A stretch of DNA of 64,000 bases from Lutjanus erythropterus. Lineage: Eukaryota; Chordata; Actinopteri; Lutjaniformes; Lutjanidae. Where the stretch lies: NCBI GenBank assembly GCA_020091685.1, contig CM034599.1, forward strand, positions 32,651,920 to 32,715,919. The letters are read 5' to 3'. The position numbers were made by a program, and so were the translations under genes. A model generated the notes under the pieces. That model searched no databases, had not been told where the DNA came from, and saw nothing but the letters and a program-made list of their open reading frames with translations. Positions 34,770 to 45,945 of the stretch are shown here, one piece after another. The stretch's first letter is position 1. Each line of letters opens with the position of its first letter.

Positions 34770-35694
34770 CGCCACCAGCTCTCTTAACCAGCCATAAGAG
34801 ACACACTGTGAAGTCTCTGCTCCAGTTGGCAGTCTGCCACCATCACAAATTGAACGAGAATTGAACCTACTCGTCATTTTTACACTCTCTGAAAAGCTGC
34901 ATTACTTTGGCAGATGCATTTTTTTTTTCCTCCATCGGTATTCCAAATCTTTGCAACTCTTGCTTATAAACCATCGACATCTGACATGAAGCCAAAAGCT
35001 CTGCCTACCTCAGGGAAGCAATATTTCACTTCAAGGAACTCCTTTGCTGATTCAATCTCCTTAAATCTGATGGAAAATGAATTGAATTCTTGCATGTCCT
35101 GCCAGCAGCGAGGTGATTCGAGTCAGATAAACTGTTTTCACTTTTACTGCAACATTTAACACAGTGAGCTGATACTCTTAAAGAGGAAACCTCACACTGT
35201 TCAGCACCTTAATGTCAAGAATACGTGAGTGTAACAACTAGAAACATCAGAAGGAGATGAAGAGACGGGATGTGATTTCAAGTGTCACAAGATTAGTTTT
35301 AAAGCAAGTTATATTGAGATGCTGTTTGCTTTCCAGGAAGTAAGGGGAGGGGGGAGCAAAGAAGGATGGAGTCATGGCTGGGTTACTGCAGGGAAGAGAG
35401 AGCTAATAAAGTCCTGGAAGTAGCAGAGCAGGGTACAGAGAGAGCAGAGTTGAACCTTTAACTCACTGAGGAGTAATCGAAAAGAAAAATTCTCATTCAT
35501 GGGCGCCTCCTTTTTGCCTGACCTCATGCCGGCCAAGACCAGGGGAGTAAGTGAAAGTTTTGGCTGAGAGAATTATTTCTTTGGAGGGTGGATCAGAAAA
35601 TGCCCTCTGCATCCTGTTGCATCAAGCTGGGTCGTGTGAAATGGCTCAGTGTGGTGCAGCTGCTGAGTTCACAGAGAGAAGAGCCCGGCTTTAT

Positions 35695-35747
35695 TTATAT
35701 GTGTTCTTCATACACTTGTTATCAACAGTAGGAAACCTTTCTCTGCT
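35695..35747 (+). repeat. Flanking direct duplication, left copy
   Basis: A unit of about 53 bp whose first 25 bp (beginning TTATATGTGTTCTTC) are identical to 37130-37154. The remainder is diverged but alignable (TAGGAAACCTTTCTCTG against AGAGAAACCTTCCTCTG). It abuts the left TTAA of the foldback element. Confidence 0.8.
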
Positions 35748-37128
35748 TTAAAGGAATAGCTTGGATTCTTTGAAGTAGGGTTATATGAGGTTCTTCTGCA
35801 TAGTCAGTGTATTACCAACAGTAGATGCTACTCAGCACAACCCCACTTTGGAGAAGCAGAGAAGAGTACCAGTTGGGAAGCTAAGTAATGTACTGCTGCT
35901 GAAAAAAAGTCCACTTAAAATGAATAATTATCAGTACAAATGTATGCTTTATTTAGAATATTTTCACTGCTTTACCTTGCTGTCAGACAGCCTTTTCTGA
36001 TGGCAAATCGCTGTTGTGTTTGTCAAACATCACTCTCTCCATACCAACCAAACTCCATTTTTAAAATCGGTAATTTTAACCCGGAGAACACTCGCTGGTC
36101 TACCGCTGCCTTGATCTATTAGTTTGTTTGTGTTGTTGTCAAAGATGTAGAATTGGGTAGGGATGGTGCACCTGGATAGCTCAGTTGGTGGAGTGCGCAC
36201 CCCATGTACGGAGGCTGTGAGTGCTCATCTGCGGCCGTGGGTTAAAATATATATATATAAAAAAAGCGACTACTGAATTGTCCCTAGCAATAATTTTGAT
36301 TAAAAAAATTAAAATATAATGACCGTTATCTGTCAGTGTCAGTGTTGTGTTTTCAGTATTATGACAAAGCATCAGTGCTAATTATAGATGTAAAATAAAT
36401 TGTTTTCAAATTTTGAAAGATTGCCTCTCCCCCTAATTATGGCACTCATTGGTTTGGTCCACTACCTACTTATAGCCACGAGTCTCTTTTCACTGCCAAA
36501 ATATTTAGTGTGAATTAAACGACTAGTGGCAAATTCATTAGTTATTAATAAGTTATTATAAGTTATTCAGACAGTAGTCAGGAAAGCAAGAAATATATAT
36601 AAATTTGTTATTCCCTTACATGCTGTAATCTCAGTCAGCACTCCTCTGGCAGCAGTACAGTGTCTCTCCACGTTTATTACTTACATGTTTATTGTCCTCA
36701 CCAACTGTGGTATGAAATATCCACCGTTGGTTATTGTGTGACTTCTCTATTATAAAGGATAGTTTGGAAGTCACACAATAACACAAACAAAGGAACAGAC
36801 TGAGGCAGCGGTAGATCAGTAACTCCCGTGATCTGCAGGGTAAAATGACATTTGCCTTATCTAACACTGGTTTCCTATTAGAAGAGGCTGTCTGATGGCA
36901 AAGTAAAGCAGTGCAAATATTCTAAATATACTGGACCCTTAAACTAATAGTGGTGGACCTTTTTTAGGAGGATAAATGATCTTTTGATGCTGGCCCTGTC
37001 CATAGCAACATATTGGTTAGCTTCCCTGCTGGTACTCCTCTTTGCATCTCCAAACTGGGGGCACTACAATACACTGACTATGGAAAGCGCCAGCAAAAAT
37101 AGATTTCTGATCTGAACTATCCCTTTAA
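35748..37128. mobile_element. TTAA-bounded foldback element (family B, 1381 bp) with central insertion
   Basis: Left end TTAAAGGAATAGC and right end GAACTATCCCTTTAA carry TTAA boundaries. The outer arms of about 240 bp are inverted copies of each other (CATAGTCAGTGTATT, AGAGTACCAG/AGGAGTACCAG, TTTAGAATATTT in both). The centre keeps a perfect 16-bp hairpin, GTTATTGTGTGACTTC at 36730-36745 with its complement at 36767-36782. Extra DNA of about 600 bp (about 36150-36725), including a SINE head, lies between the arms. Non-autonomous, piggyBac-like by its TTAA ends. It is flanked by a direct duplication of about 53 bp. Confidence 0.75.
36165..36255 (+). mobile_element. tRNA-derived SINE head, truncated
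   Basis: TAGCTCAGTTGGTGG (36177-36191) is a good internal A box. It is followed at tRNA-like spacing by GGCCGTGGGTT, a degenerate B box, then by an A/T-rich simple tail. The same head type occurs in a common percomorph SINE. The body is missing, and it lies inside the foldback element's central insertion. Confidence 0.65.
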
Positions 37129-37129
37129 C

Positions 37130-37183
37130 TTATATGTGTTCTTCATACACTTGTACTTAATATTAAGAGAAACCTTCCTCTGA
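37130..37183 (+). repeat. Flanking direct duplication, right copy
   Basis: Partner of 35695-35747. It begins one base after the right TTAA of the foldback element. Its end reads CCTCTGATTCAA, where the left copy reads CTCTGCTTTAA next to the element, so TCAA stands at the place equivalent to the insertion target. Confidence 0.8.
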
Positions 37184-37189
37184 TTCAAT

Positions 37190-38140
37190 CAAAACCTCCA
37201 CTCTCACATGTTCCTTTAGTTGATCTTCAGGTACTCTCTTCACTTCAGAGATTCACCCCGCTGATGGAGTGTCATGGGACACGCTGATGGTGTCAAGCCT
37301 GATGTAGTAGTCACAATGAGTCCACTGTTCAGTCCGAGGCCCAGCGGGCATGCAGAGCAGCATGGGCTTGGCTCTCCATTCACTGATAATGTTGTAAAAG
37401 GGCAGTGCTCGAGTTTCATGTCGGTACAAAGTAGAGCAAAGTTGTCCGTGCAGGCTGGTCAGCTGAGTCTCAGATGTTACAAACTGTCTGTGTCAAGTCA
37501 CCATGGAAAGACATGGATTCATGGGGAGCAAAGATTTCAGAAATACAGCTAATGCATTCCAGACTAACTGCAGCTCATTTAGTCTTTTATTGCCTTGTTC
37601 AATGGTTATTAGATTTTCACAAAATGTTGACTCAGCAAACTCACACACTTGGATTTAATTGTGATTTGACAGTCTGTTTAATTTTATAAATCATTTATAG
37701 ATGCACACAAAGACAGAAGCAAATACCATAAATTATGCAAAGGTACACTTGTTTCTTGTGTACAGAGTCTCATTTAGATAATGTGTGATAGAATTATCAG
37801 TGTCTGCTTTATATTTTTGTCTCTTTACCCTTATAATTTTGCCCAACCTCCCAGCAGACATATTGAAAAAACCAACACCTTTAACATTGTACTGCAGTTA
37901 GTCATAGATAAGATTGTGTCATGAGTCTACAATTTCACAGTTGTGGATTCATAAGACATTTCTTTTTCATAATGTAATGTTAATAACCAGTCACAGATGG
38001 AGACTGAGAGAGATAAGAGACAGTAACCAGCTTCTCCTTTAAAAATAAAGGGGTCTAAGTTGTGTGTGTGTGATGTTTCAGGTACTGGGGAGATGATGAA
38101 ATACAGTGCTAGCTAACACGCTAGCCAGCCCATAGCATGT
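37190..38140. other. Noncoding DNA without a gene
   Basis: The first 350 bp are non-repetitive and mixed in composition, the rest AT-rich. The frame at 37274-37552 has no recognisable product. Confidence 0.4.
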
Positions 38141-38142
38141 GT

Positions 38143-38345
38143 TACTCTGTGTCCGAAATTGTATGCTACATGTTACATACCCAATATGTGTACTATTGTT
38201 CAACATGCTTTTGTGTGTATAAACACTAGTCAGTATTTTTTTCCCAGGATGGCAAAGGCATGACCCATTGCACTGATTGGATTGGGTAGGTTTAGGGAAC
38301 AACTATCAAGGTAGGCGACCCACACCAACGAGTTCTAACCAATCA
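38143..38345. repeat. Probable interspersed repeat fragment
   Basis: GTGTCCGAAATTGTATGCTA, ATAAACACTAGTCAGTAT and a TTTCCCAGGATGGCA block resemble a dispersed teleost repeat from memory. No terminal repeats or target duplication found. Confidence 0.35.
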
Positions 38346-38349
38346 CAGT

Positions 38350-39625
38350 CAGAGTAGAGCGGGTCGTAACTTTGCTCTCATGGGGGAAGAAATTGCAAAA
38401 ACTATTATCTTTTCAGACGCACTGCCCAGCGTGCATCAGGTAACTTCCTGAGAGCCAGCTTGCAGGTTGGAGAAACAGGTTGTCACTTAGCAAGCTAACA
38501 GTAAGAGATGCACTATTGATTCTTGTCTCATTCCTTTCTGAAAACCATGCGTCTTTTTGGGAGCAGTTTAAACTCTAAGGGTGGAGGGTTAAATAAAAGC
38601 AGATGGTGAAACAAAGCTAATAAGATGCAATAACTTGACTCTCTGGCTTTTCATTCTTTCTAAAGTCAGCACCATAAAGACAGTTTGCTATTTCTGGTCA
38701 ACGGTGCAAATTCGCCAATGAAAGTTCACTAAAGTTGAGCTTGACACAAAAGACTTGCATGAATTTGCTTTTTCCTACAGAGATTCCATTGAAACTCTGA
38801 TTTCATTGAAACCTTTAGATGCTTATTTGACCAGTCCCTAATATGTTGTTACAATGTACTGTATGCAGTTTTGTCGTCTAATAACGAGCACATCAAGCAA
38901 AATGTAATTTTTGCCACTATCACGGTGCCTGATCTGCAGTTCAGGAGCACAGATATTGTATGAGCCATTTGTATCTGTCTGTGTGAGGTATATCAAAGGG
39001 TCACTCAGTGAATCCACTGGTTTGTTCCTCACCCTCAGGTGGGACAAGTCCCACCATACCCGCTGATGCCCGATGACAGTCTGTCCACTCGTCCATATCC
39101 CACCTGGAGCTTCATGCCACTGAGGTCACCGCTCTGTCTGTTTTTTCTCTGCCTGGCTTCGGTCTCTCTGTTGTCTCTCGGTGGACGTTCGCGGGGCTTC
39201 TGTGTCACTGAGATTCAGCACCAGGAGACAGAGTGTGGACTCAAAGTGCTGAGTGTTTCTCTGCCAAGTCATGAAGGGTGCAGCGCCACTCTCTTCCTTG
39301 CTGATGAGATCCTTTTTTTTTTTGGATCTAAGAGTGAATCTTTGGCCCCGGGGATGCTGGAATGGCTTTGGCATTAGGTCCCAACTTTTCCCTCCCAGAT
39401 GGTTCTTTTAACTGTTAGACTCACAGTTTAAAAGATGATTTTACTCAACTTCATAGAACCAGGAGTGGAAACAGCTTTCAGCATGGCTTAGCTGAGAGTG
39501 TTGTCATGGTTTAAAACAGAATGATATGGTATGGTATTGAATATCAGATACGTATCATGAATGACCACATACACCACCATGCTTTTAATTGTTGCATATT
39601 TGATTTATGCATTTATTGTGTTTTT
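38350..39625. other. Noncoding DNA without a supported gene
   Basis: Contains a perfect hairpin GGTGGGAC-AA-GTCCCACC at 39038-39055, just after an acceptor-like pyrimidine tract and CAG. The open frame of about 110 codons beginning there is treated as a weak finding only. The rest shows nothing recognisable. Confidence 0.4.
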
Positions 39626-39626
39626 G

Positions 39627-39824
39627 CCATGCTAGCAGCAAGGCTCTAGAGATGTCAGTTGTTTGGTCCACTATTATGGTCCAGACCCCAATATCTCAAC
39701 AACTATTTGGTGGATTGTCTTGAAATTTTCTCCACAAGATCATTTATGAGAACTTTGGTGATCTAGCACCATCATCACTTCAAAATGTCTTCAGTACTCT
39801 GGTTTATGACCAAATAACCACACC
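39627..39824 (+). mobile_element. Old interspersed repeat, left part (split)
   Basis: CCATGCTAGCAGC, GGTCCAGACCCCAATATCTC, AACAACTATTTGGTGGATTG and TTTATGACCAAATA follow the order of a common teleost repeat that I recall. The sequence breaks off at about 39824 and its expected continuation appears at 40803-40925. Confidence 0.6.
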
Positions 39825-40183
39825 CAGCAAACACTGGTTGGAAGGTGACGTGGTGTCCCTGGCCAAAATGGTACGGGTTTGATGCCAAAAACTGGAGACG
39901 GCCAGATGGTGACCTTGTTTCCACATCCAGTAATGGTTCAGTCAGACCGTCCCTTTACAAACCAGGAAATATAGATCATATTACACTTACTAATTGTATT
40001 ATTTTCCATTTTTGGGATGTGTAAATCTGCTGAATGCACACTTTGTACATAAACTTTAGCAGAATTCTAACGAATGAAAAGGCTGACTTGTGAGGACGTC
40101 CAGCTGAGAGCCTGATAACGTCCTGGACGTCAATACAACCTTCATTTTGGAAGTATTTTTGAACCATAATGGGATTTCGTGAT

Positions 40184-40776
40184 CAGTATTGGGCAAGCTA
40201 TTCAGGCAGTGTAATAAGTTACTTTTAGCTTATTACTCCTTTATAAAGTAATAACATTACTTGACTTATTACCTTGTATCAAAAGTAATTAGTTACATCA
40301 CTCGTTACATTACCATATTACTTTCATACTTTGTTGGTGGCCTTGTTGCACTCCATAGTTGAACTACTGAACTGTTTGCACCCTGAAACCGTTTGTTGTT
40401 AGCGGTCCAGATGTCGGCTGTGGTGGAAACAAAGTCTTCCTCTCTGTGTGGCCTTCAGATTAGATTCCATCACCTCATATTCTCTCTGGAGGAGCCAAAC
40501 AAACTCAAAATAATGATAATACTTCCACTTGTGGAAAGTCTGCCTCTCTCCCTCTCCCTCACACTCCATCCTTTGTTTAGCTTTTTGGCTAGCAACTGAC
40601 GTGACCTGCCCTGACATGCTGTACATACACGTCATCATAAGATGACCTACTGAGGAGTTACTTGGATTAGTAACTGTAGTATACAGTTACATATATCACT
40701 TACACTGCTTGTTACTGGGTAAAGTAATAGTATTACAGTAATATATTACTGAGTAATGTGTTTCTGCCCAACACTG
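40184..40776. mobile_element. hAT-type non-autonomous element (593 bp)
   Basis: Starts CAGTATTGGGCAAG and ends TGCCCAACACTG, so the ends are inverted copies. Flanks TTCGTGAT (40176-40183) and GTCTTGAT (40777-40784) match at 6 of 8, an aged hAT target duplication. The subterminal arms carry paired TAATAAGTTACTTT/AAGTAATA words. It sits inside the gap that splits an older repeat. No transposase. Confidence 0.8.
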
Positions 40777-40802
40777 GTCTTGATTAGACGTTCAAACAAT
40801 GG

Positions 40803-40925
40803 TCATTCATCTCAGTGTATGCTTAGTAGCTGTACTTGGTGTTTAGTAGTTATTAGCACACGTTAGCATGCTAACAAGCTATACTAATATGGTGAAAGTG
40901 CAGACACCCACGTTAGCATTCTAAA
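40803..40925 (+). mobile_element. Old interspersed repeat, right part (split)
   Basis: GCTGTACTTGGTGTTTAGTA, CGTTAGCATGCTAACAAGC and ATATGGTGAAAGTG are the continuation expected after 39824 in the same teleost repeat. The palindrome TTAGCATGCTAA lies at about 40863-40874. Confidence 0.6.
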
Positions 40926-40929
40926 TAAA

Positions 40930-42635
40930 ATAAAAACGTAAGCACTACTATACTATACTCAAGTCTCTTGAATATTGGCACCTACAATAATAACGTCTAT
41001 TACCAGCGTCAGTACAAAAACCAAATTGTCGGGCTTCCAAATTCTACATCAGTCAAACCCAAGTCGTCATCACTGTGCATGGATCTGCTCTCCATGGTGA
41101 ACTCACCAGGTCAGACCACGAAAAGAAAATGAGGCCTTTTAAGAAAGCCAGGAACACTGTCACACACTCAGATACCCCCGGCCTTTTCCTTCTCTTTGTA
41201 TGTTGTGGCGCTGACGCAGCCCATGCATGTCACATTGTGTCCGCAACAAAAGCCGAGACCGCACAGGCCGAACCAAATTCATATTTAGAAAGGTCGTGAT
41301 TGTGCTCGTGTGAATAGCTGGCTCCCCAGACTAGCCCAGGGGCCTGTCAACCTTATTCCCCCTTTAACAACATAACACATTTAGACTGCTACAATAGAAT
41401 TTATGTCTGCTTGCTCTCTGGCTAGTCCACCCACTTACAGCGATAGGAGTGGAGGGATTACTCTTTCTGCATTTTTCAGGGCTGAATCTAGACCCCACTG
41501 CTTCTTAGAAGAAATTGTTTTCATTACAGCTTTTCAAACAGTGCCCTGAGCCACTTCTGTCAGCGTGATAAGGGAAACTTGGTGGTATTGAAAACGAGAC
41601 AAATTGGTTTTTGGCCCGGGGGGAAAAGTATAATTAGCAGAGCTCAAACTCGGCTGCTTTCATGAGAGCTTTGGTTTGCTGTACCGTGCGTTTGCCATGA
41701 CGGTCCTGCACTCAAAGGGTGCAATCAATCTGTCTTGTGGCTCCTGTCAAAGCCAGACTCGCACCATATTGTCCCGTCACTCAGTGTCCACCAGGTGTTA
41801 CACTGCTTGACGGGCCTCTCAGTTTTTCAAGAGGCCTTGAGAGAAAAAAAACAACAGCAGATGAGAGTAAAGTAAATCTTGTTACCCCCCCCCCACCCCC
41901 TTTTCTCCTTCTACCACTCCCTCCTCCTCTGATTCCAACCATTTTCTGTAATCCATGTTGCCTCCGCACTCTGCGTGAACTTTCCCAAGATGTTTCCTCA
42001 GTCTGAGATCAAGGAAATCTCAACTCTTAACTGCTCTGATTGTTAATGACCCAACCTCATACAATATAAGTAGAAGTGCAGATGGTGCAGAATAATGGTT
42101 GATAAAAACTCAGCCCATTCAGAAATACTCTGACTGTGCCCTCGCCTTCATTAACTGCTCAGCATTGGAAGGTTTTTCTATTCCTGACATGCAGACTGGG
42201 ACACTCTGCCACCAAGCTGCTTATTAACAAGGTCCAGCTTTGAATAAGTCTTAAAGTTGGCTCCCAGATGCTCAGTCCTCACGGCAAATCTTGGTCTTAA
42301 TGTACGTTAAGAATCCTGATCTATATTTATACTACGCTATATTTATTCGCCCCCAGTAAAAGGTAACACATTATGCAATTGTAGTCTTTATTTCACAAGG
42401 ACTAAAACAGAAATACACTTCAGTGATTATACATCAGTACTGTATGTATTTAAACATTTTAAACCTGCATTAATACATTTTTCTTTGGTCACACATTTTT
42501 GGTTTTGTCTAGAAGAGAACTGTAGATTTGCAAAACTCTTGGAAGATTTGTACACATTGTTTCTGCATTGTGCATGTAGTACACACTAATCATGTTTTGA
42601 ATCTGACAAGGTTGTGATCTGTTTAGGTTTAAGCA
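40930..42635. other. Single-copy DNA without a gene
   Basis: No repeat ends. A C-rich tract at 41885-41900 (C10-A-C5) sits in a pyrimidine-rich block that yields proline-rich and glycine-rich artefact frames. The segment 41470-41620 looks non-repetitive and could be regulatory. Nothing is diagnostic. Confidence 0.4.
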
Positions 42636-42639
42636 TACA

Positions 42640-43500
42640 AAACACTTGGTTAGGGTTAGGTAAAGATCATGGTTTACGTTAAAATTATCAATATTTTTTG
42701 TGGGTTTGGGGTTCCTCTCGTGTTTTTGCCAAAGTATGTAACCAGCAGAGCAACATTAACATTTATTTGGTGTCATGTTTTTTGGCCACCTGAAGAATCA
42801 AATTCCTGTTTCCTTTTTCTCGTTTTAGCTCTGTTTTATTCTCAACCAACTCCTGAGGGAAGTATCTGACTCTTTAGCTTCTAAATGCCCCAAATTTACA
42901 AACTAGTCACTAAGTTCTCACCAACTTTCTTGTTTGGTACTGGGCAAGTAGTGTGAAAACAGCTGGCTGTTAAAGATGGAAACAAGGTTAATGAGAGTGG
43001 TGAGACTGAGCCATTAAACATTTCCTTTGCGTGATGGAAAATCAAAAGTGTTGACAGACACTAAGATGCTCCATAGGATTGAATAGACAGCACATCCAAA
43101 TCCAAATGATGGAATAGGTCGATTGCTAATTACACCCAAAGTGATTTATATGACCAGTGAACAATACTGGTGGATTTTAGATGCATTATGTAAGTCAGCT
43201 GTTCACATGAAGTGAAAAAAATGATTAAAGAGTAACACAGTAGCAATTTGGTTAAGTTTAGGCACCAAAACTAGGCAGGTTTAGGAACAGTTTGTGGTTT
43301 GGGTTAAAATAAGTAAAAAAACGTAAAGTAATGTAACGTAAAACTATAAGTCATTATTGACTTTTAGTCACTTATCTGACCCGTCCATCCACCCCAGCCA
43401 CCTCCTTACGTAGATTTTGTCGCGCTTTGTACCATGTCACCTGACTTCCTCCTTTGCTGCTGTAATTAATATACGGCCCCAATAAATGTTGAAAGTTTGG
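42640..43500. repeat. Possible interspersed repeat pieces
   Basis: GGTTAGGGTTAGGTAAAGATC with GCCAAAGTATGTAACCA at 42650-42740, and GTTTAGGCACCAAAACTAGG with TGTGGTTTGGGTTAAAATAA at 43257-43312, resemble two parts of one dispersed teleost repeat. The 500 bp between them show nothing. Limits are not defined. Confidence 0.3.
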
Positions 43501-43504
43501 GTCC

Positions 43505-44788
43505 TAATATGCTGCTTGTACAGTCAACCTATACGCCCATTTTCCCAGTGAGGATGGGCTGGAATGGAAGATTGGAGTTTGGTGATTATTCTCTGTGGGT
43601 TCATCACTATGAGTGACCCCTTTTACATTACAAGTAGTCACTTAATCCATCCAAAATATGTATTAATGCAGCTTTAAATCAAACCAGCACTGCTCCTCAG
43701 CTGTTGCATGTAGCCATTCTTATTCCACTAATGTAGATTTCAGGCCTTGAGGCTTTTAGGGATGTGCTGTTCAATATCGGTAATCATTTCTAGGTTTTAC
43801 TGACCAGACACACAGACAGACTGAATGAGAAGTACCAAGTCACCACTGTATTTGAAAATAGCATGCTCAGTCAAACACTTGGCCACTCTCTCCGGAGGAA
43901 GGGTGGTGAAAGCTTTGGTTTCTTAAGTGGTTTTCCTCATGCAGATTTCCACAGCTCATTCAGAACTCAATGCCTTTGTTTCTCTTGCTAATCCAGGAAA
44001 GGCAGAAAGAGGGAAGAAAAACAGGGAAAAAACACACATGCAGTCTCGAGTGGGAGAGGAGAGAGAGGGCTGGGATTCCATTGGGTGGATTGGAGAGGAT
44101 TTGGTCCTTTAAATAGAAGCACCTGTTCATCTGGGATTAGTAGGAAGCAGGGCTCTATTTTGGTTCAGTGGGGATGTTTGCCCATCACGCCCTGGGTCCT
44201 AATGGGTGCCTGGGTGTGAAGCAGATTCCTGGTGCTTTCATTTGGCCTTGTGGTGTGTGAGAACTCGCTATCTGGCTTGACATCAGGATATTGGTGGTGC
44301 AGATGCCTGGACCAACTGGGGGAAGCTTTTTCCTCCCTTAGCAAATGCCATTAAGATGCCCCAGAGTAAAACAGTTGCTGATCACTGGCTCACCATGTAA
44401 CTATACTGGTCAGCTCCCAGATGCAAATGTCTACAATATCAAGCGCAACGGTGCTGGAAAAAGCATGCTTAATCTAGGTGAATGCAGGTTAAATCAAGGG
44501 ATGTGACTGGTCCTACAGAGCCTGTGCCTCGGGCAAGGTGTTGTGATAATGAGGCAGGGAAGGTGTTGGTTAGTGCAGATCACAAATCACAACGGATGAT
44601 AATGAGGTCAAGTGCTGTGTTAAAATTGGCATGAGCAAAACAGTGCTTATACTCACTGTGATTCTTTTCATGAATATATACAGATTTGATACAGTTGAGG
44701 CATAAACATGCATTTTAAATGCCTCTTGTGATTATTTTTTGCTTTTCTGCTTACATTTGGTTCTATCTAGTGGAAGCAAGTGGCGAAA
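43505..44788. other. Noncoding DNA without a gene
   Basis: No repeat ends and no recognisable protein. The frame at 43927-44112 is purine-rich and probably a composition artefact. Confidence 0.4.
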
Positions 44789-44791
44789 AGC

Positions 44792-45945
44792 TTAAAGCTA
44801 CAGCTCGACCTTTTTGGGATATATGCTCATTTGCTTTCTTGCTGAGATTTAAATGAGAAGATTGAAACCACCCTCATATTCTGTTGTGGTGCTGCAGTTT
44901 CTCCTGTGGTTATTTAGATAGGCTCAACAGTGCAGTATGCTGTAGCCTGTTAGCGCCATTAATTTGTTTGTTTTTGCAGATTACTACATTTGTGATAAAT
45001 GTAATAGAAGTAATTTGGTGCAGTAACGTTAAGTGTAACATAACCTGTGGATCTCACAACATTACAAACTAATTCCTGCAGTTTAATTATTTCTTTTTCA
45101 TACTTAGCTGTATTATTGGTGTGGAACAGAACAGGCTTCCATACAACAAAGGTAACACCAACTGAGCTAGCGCCACAGTATAAAGTTACACAAAAAGCAA
45201 CATGAAAAAACAGTCAGCAGCACCAGATCTACTGCTCTTGTTATTTAGTTAGCTTCGATTGAGGGTTAACGTTCATAGACTCTCCTGATTGTCCCTCAAT
45301 ATTATAACATTTGTCGCCCCAGCCTGTGGTAGTAGCCACATTAGCCACACAACATGTTAACACTGAATTCAACAGGTTAACCTATGAAATAAAGACTAAA
45401 ACAACATAAAACATGGCAAAAATGTACTTTCATGTTTGTTGGGTCACTGACAGCCAGAATCCCTCATTGAGCTTGAACCAATACTAGCCTTCATACTGCT
45501 TGTCGATGCATTTCACATGATATTGACATAACTTTGCAGTTACTGTGGCTGCTTGCCATGCCTAGCAGTTGACTTGTCAATAGCAATGTATTTAAAAATT
45601 GTAGTTATTTTAACAGCCCTACTCATGTTTGTACAGTCAAAAGCTACAGCTAGCAGTCAGTTAGCTTAGCCCACCACAAAAGACTGGAAACGTTAAAAAG
45701 GTAACACTAAATGTTTTATCTTGTTTGTTAATCATTCATTCAAAACTGAAGTCTTGTGACTGATATTTTAATGTTTTACAGCAGGCATGTGCTGGACTGT
45801 TTTTTGGCTGGGTGCAATTGCCATGTTACCAGTGCAAACTCCCTGAAGTTACTACGTGATTTATGATATGGTATTGATCTTATTGTCTAACTCTCAGCAA
45901 AACAGTAAATATGCACACGACCAAAATGTCAAACTATTCCTTTAA
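44792..45945. mobile_element. TTAA-bounded DNA transposon (family C, 1154 bp)
   Basis: Left end TTAAAGCTACAGCTCGACC and right end GTCAAACTATTCCTTTAA have TTAA boundaries, and the inner bases are a diverged inverted pair. The left arm (ATGCTCATTTGCTTTCTTGC, AATGAGAAGATTG) and the right part (GTTAGCTTAGCCCACC, AAAGACTGGAAACG, GTGCTGGACTGTTTTTTGGC) agree with a common teleost repeat. Relative to that consensus, the middle (about 44885-45630) carries unrelated DNA, so this copy probably has a later insertion. Non-autonomous. Confidence 0.65.

Larger units (their letters stand above)
34240..35690. other. Noncoding DNA without a supported gene
   Basis: Contains a C12 run (34494-34505) and a CA microsatellite (34736-34764). 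A short frame at 35498-35545 ends at an AGTAAGT splice-donor-like site and is discussed as a weak finding. Nothing else is recognisable. Confidence 0.4.

Noticed and set aside
36177-36250. tRNA gene
   Set aside because: Good A box, but the B box is degenerate and no cloverleaf arms can be paired. It fits a SINE head.
41885-41970. Proline-rich or glycine-rich protein segment
   Set aside because: It is the translation of a C-rich, pyrimidine-biased low-complexity tract.
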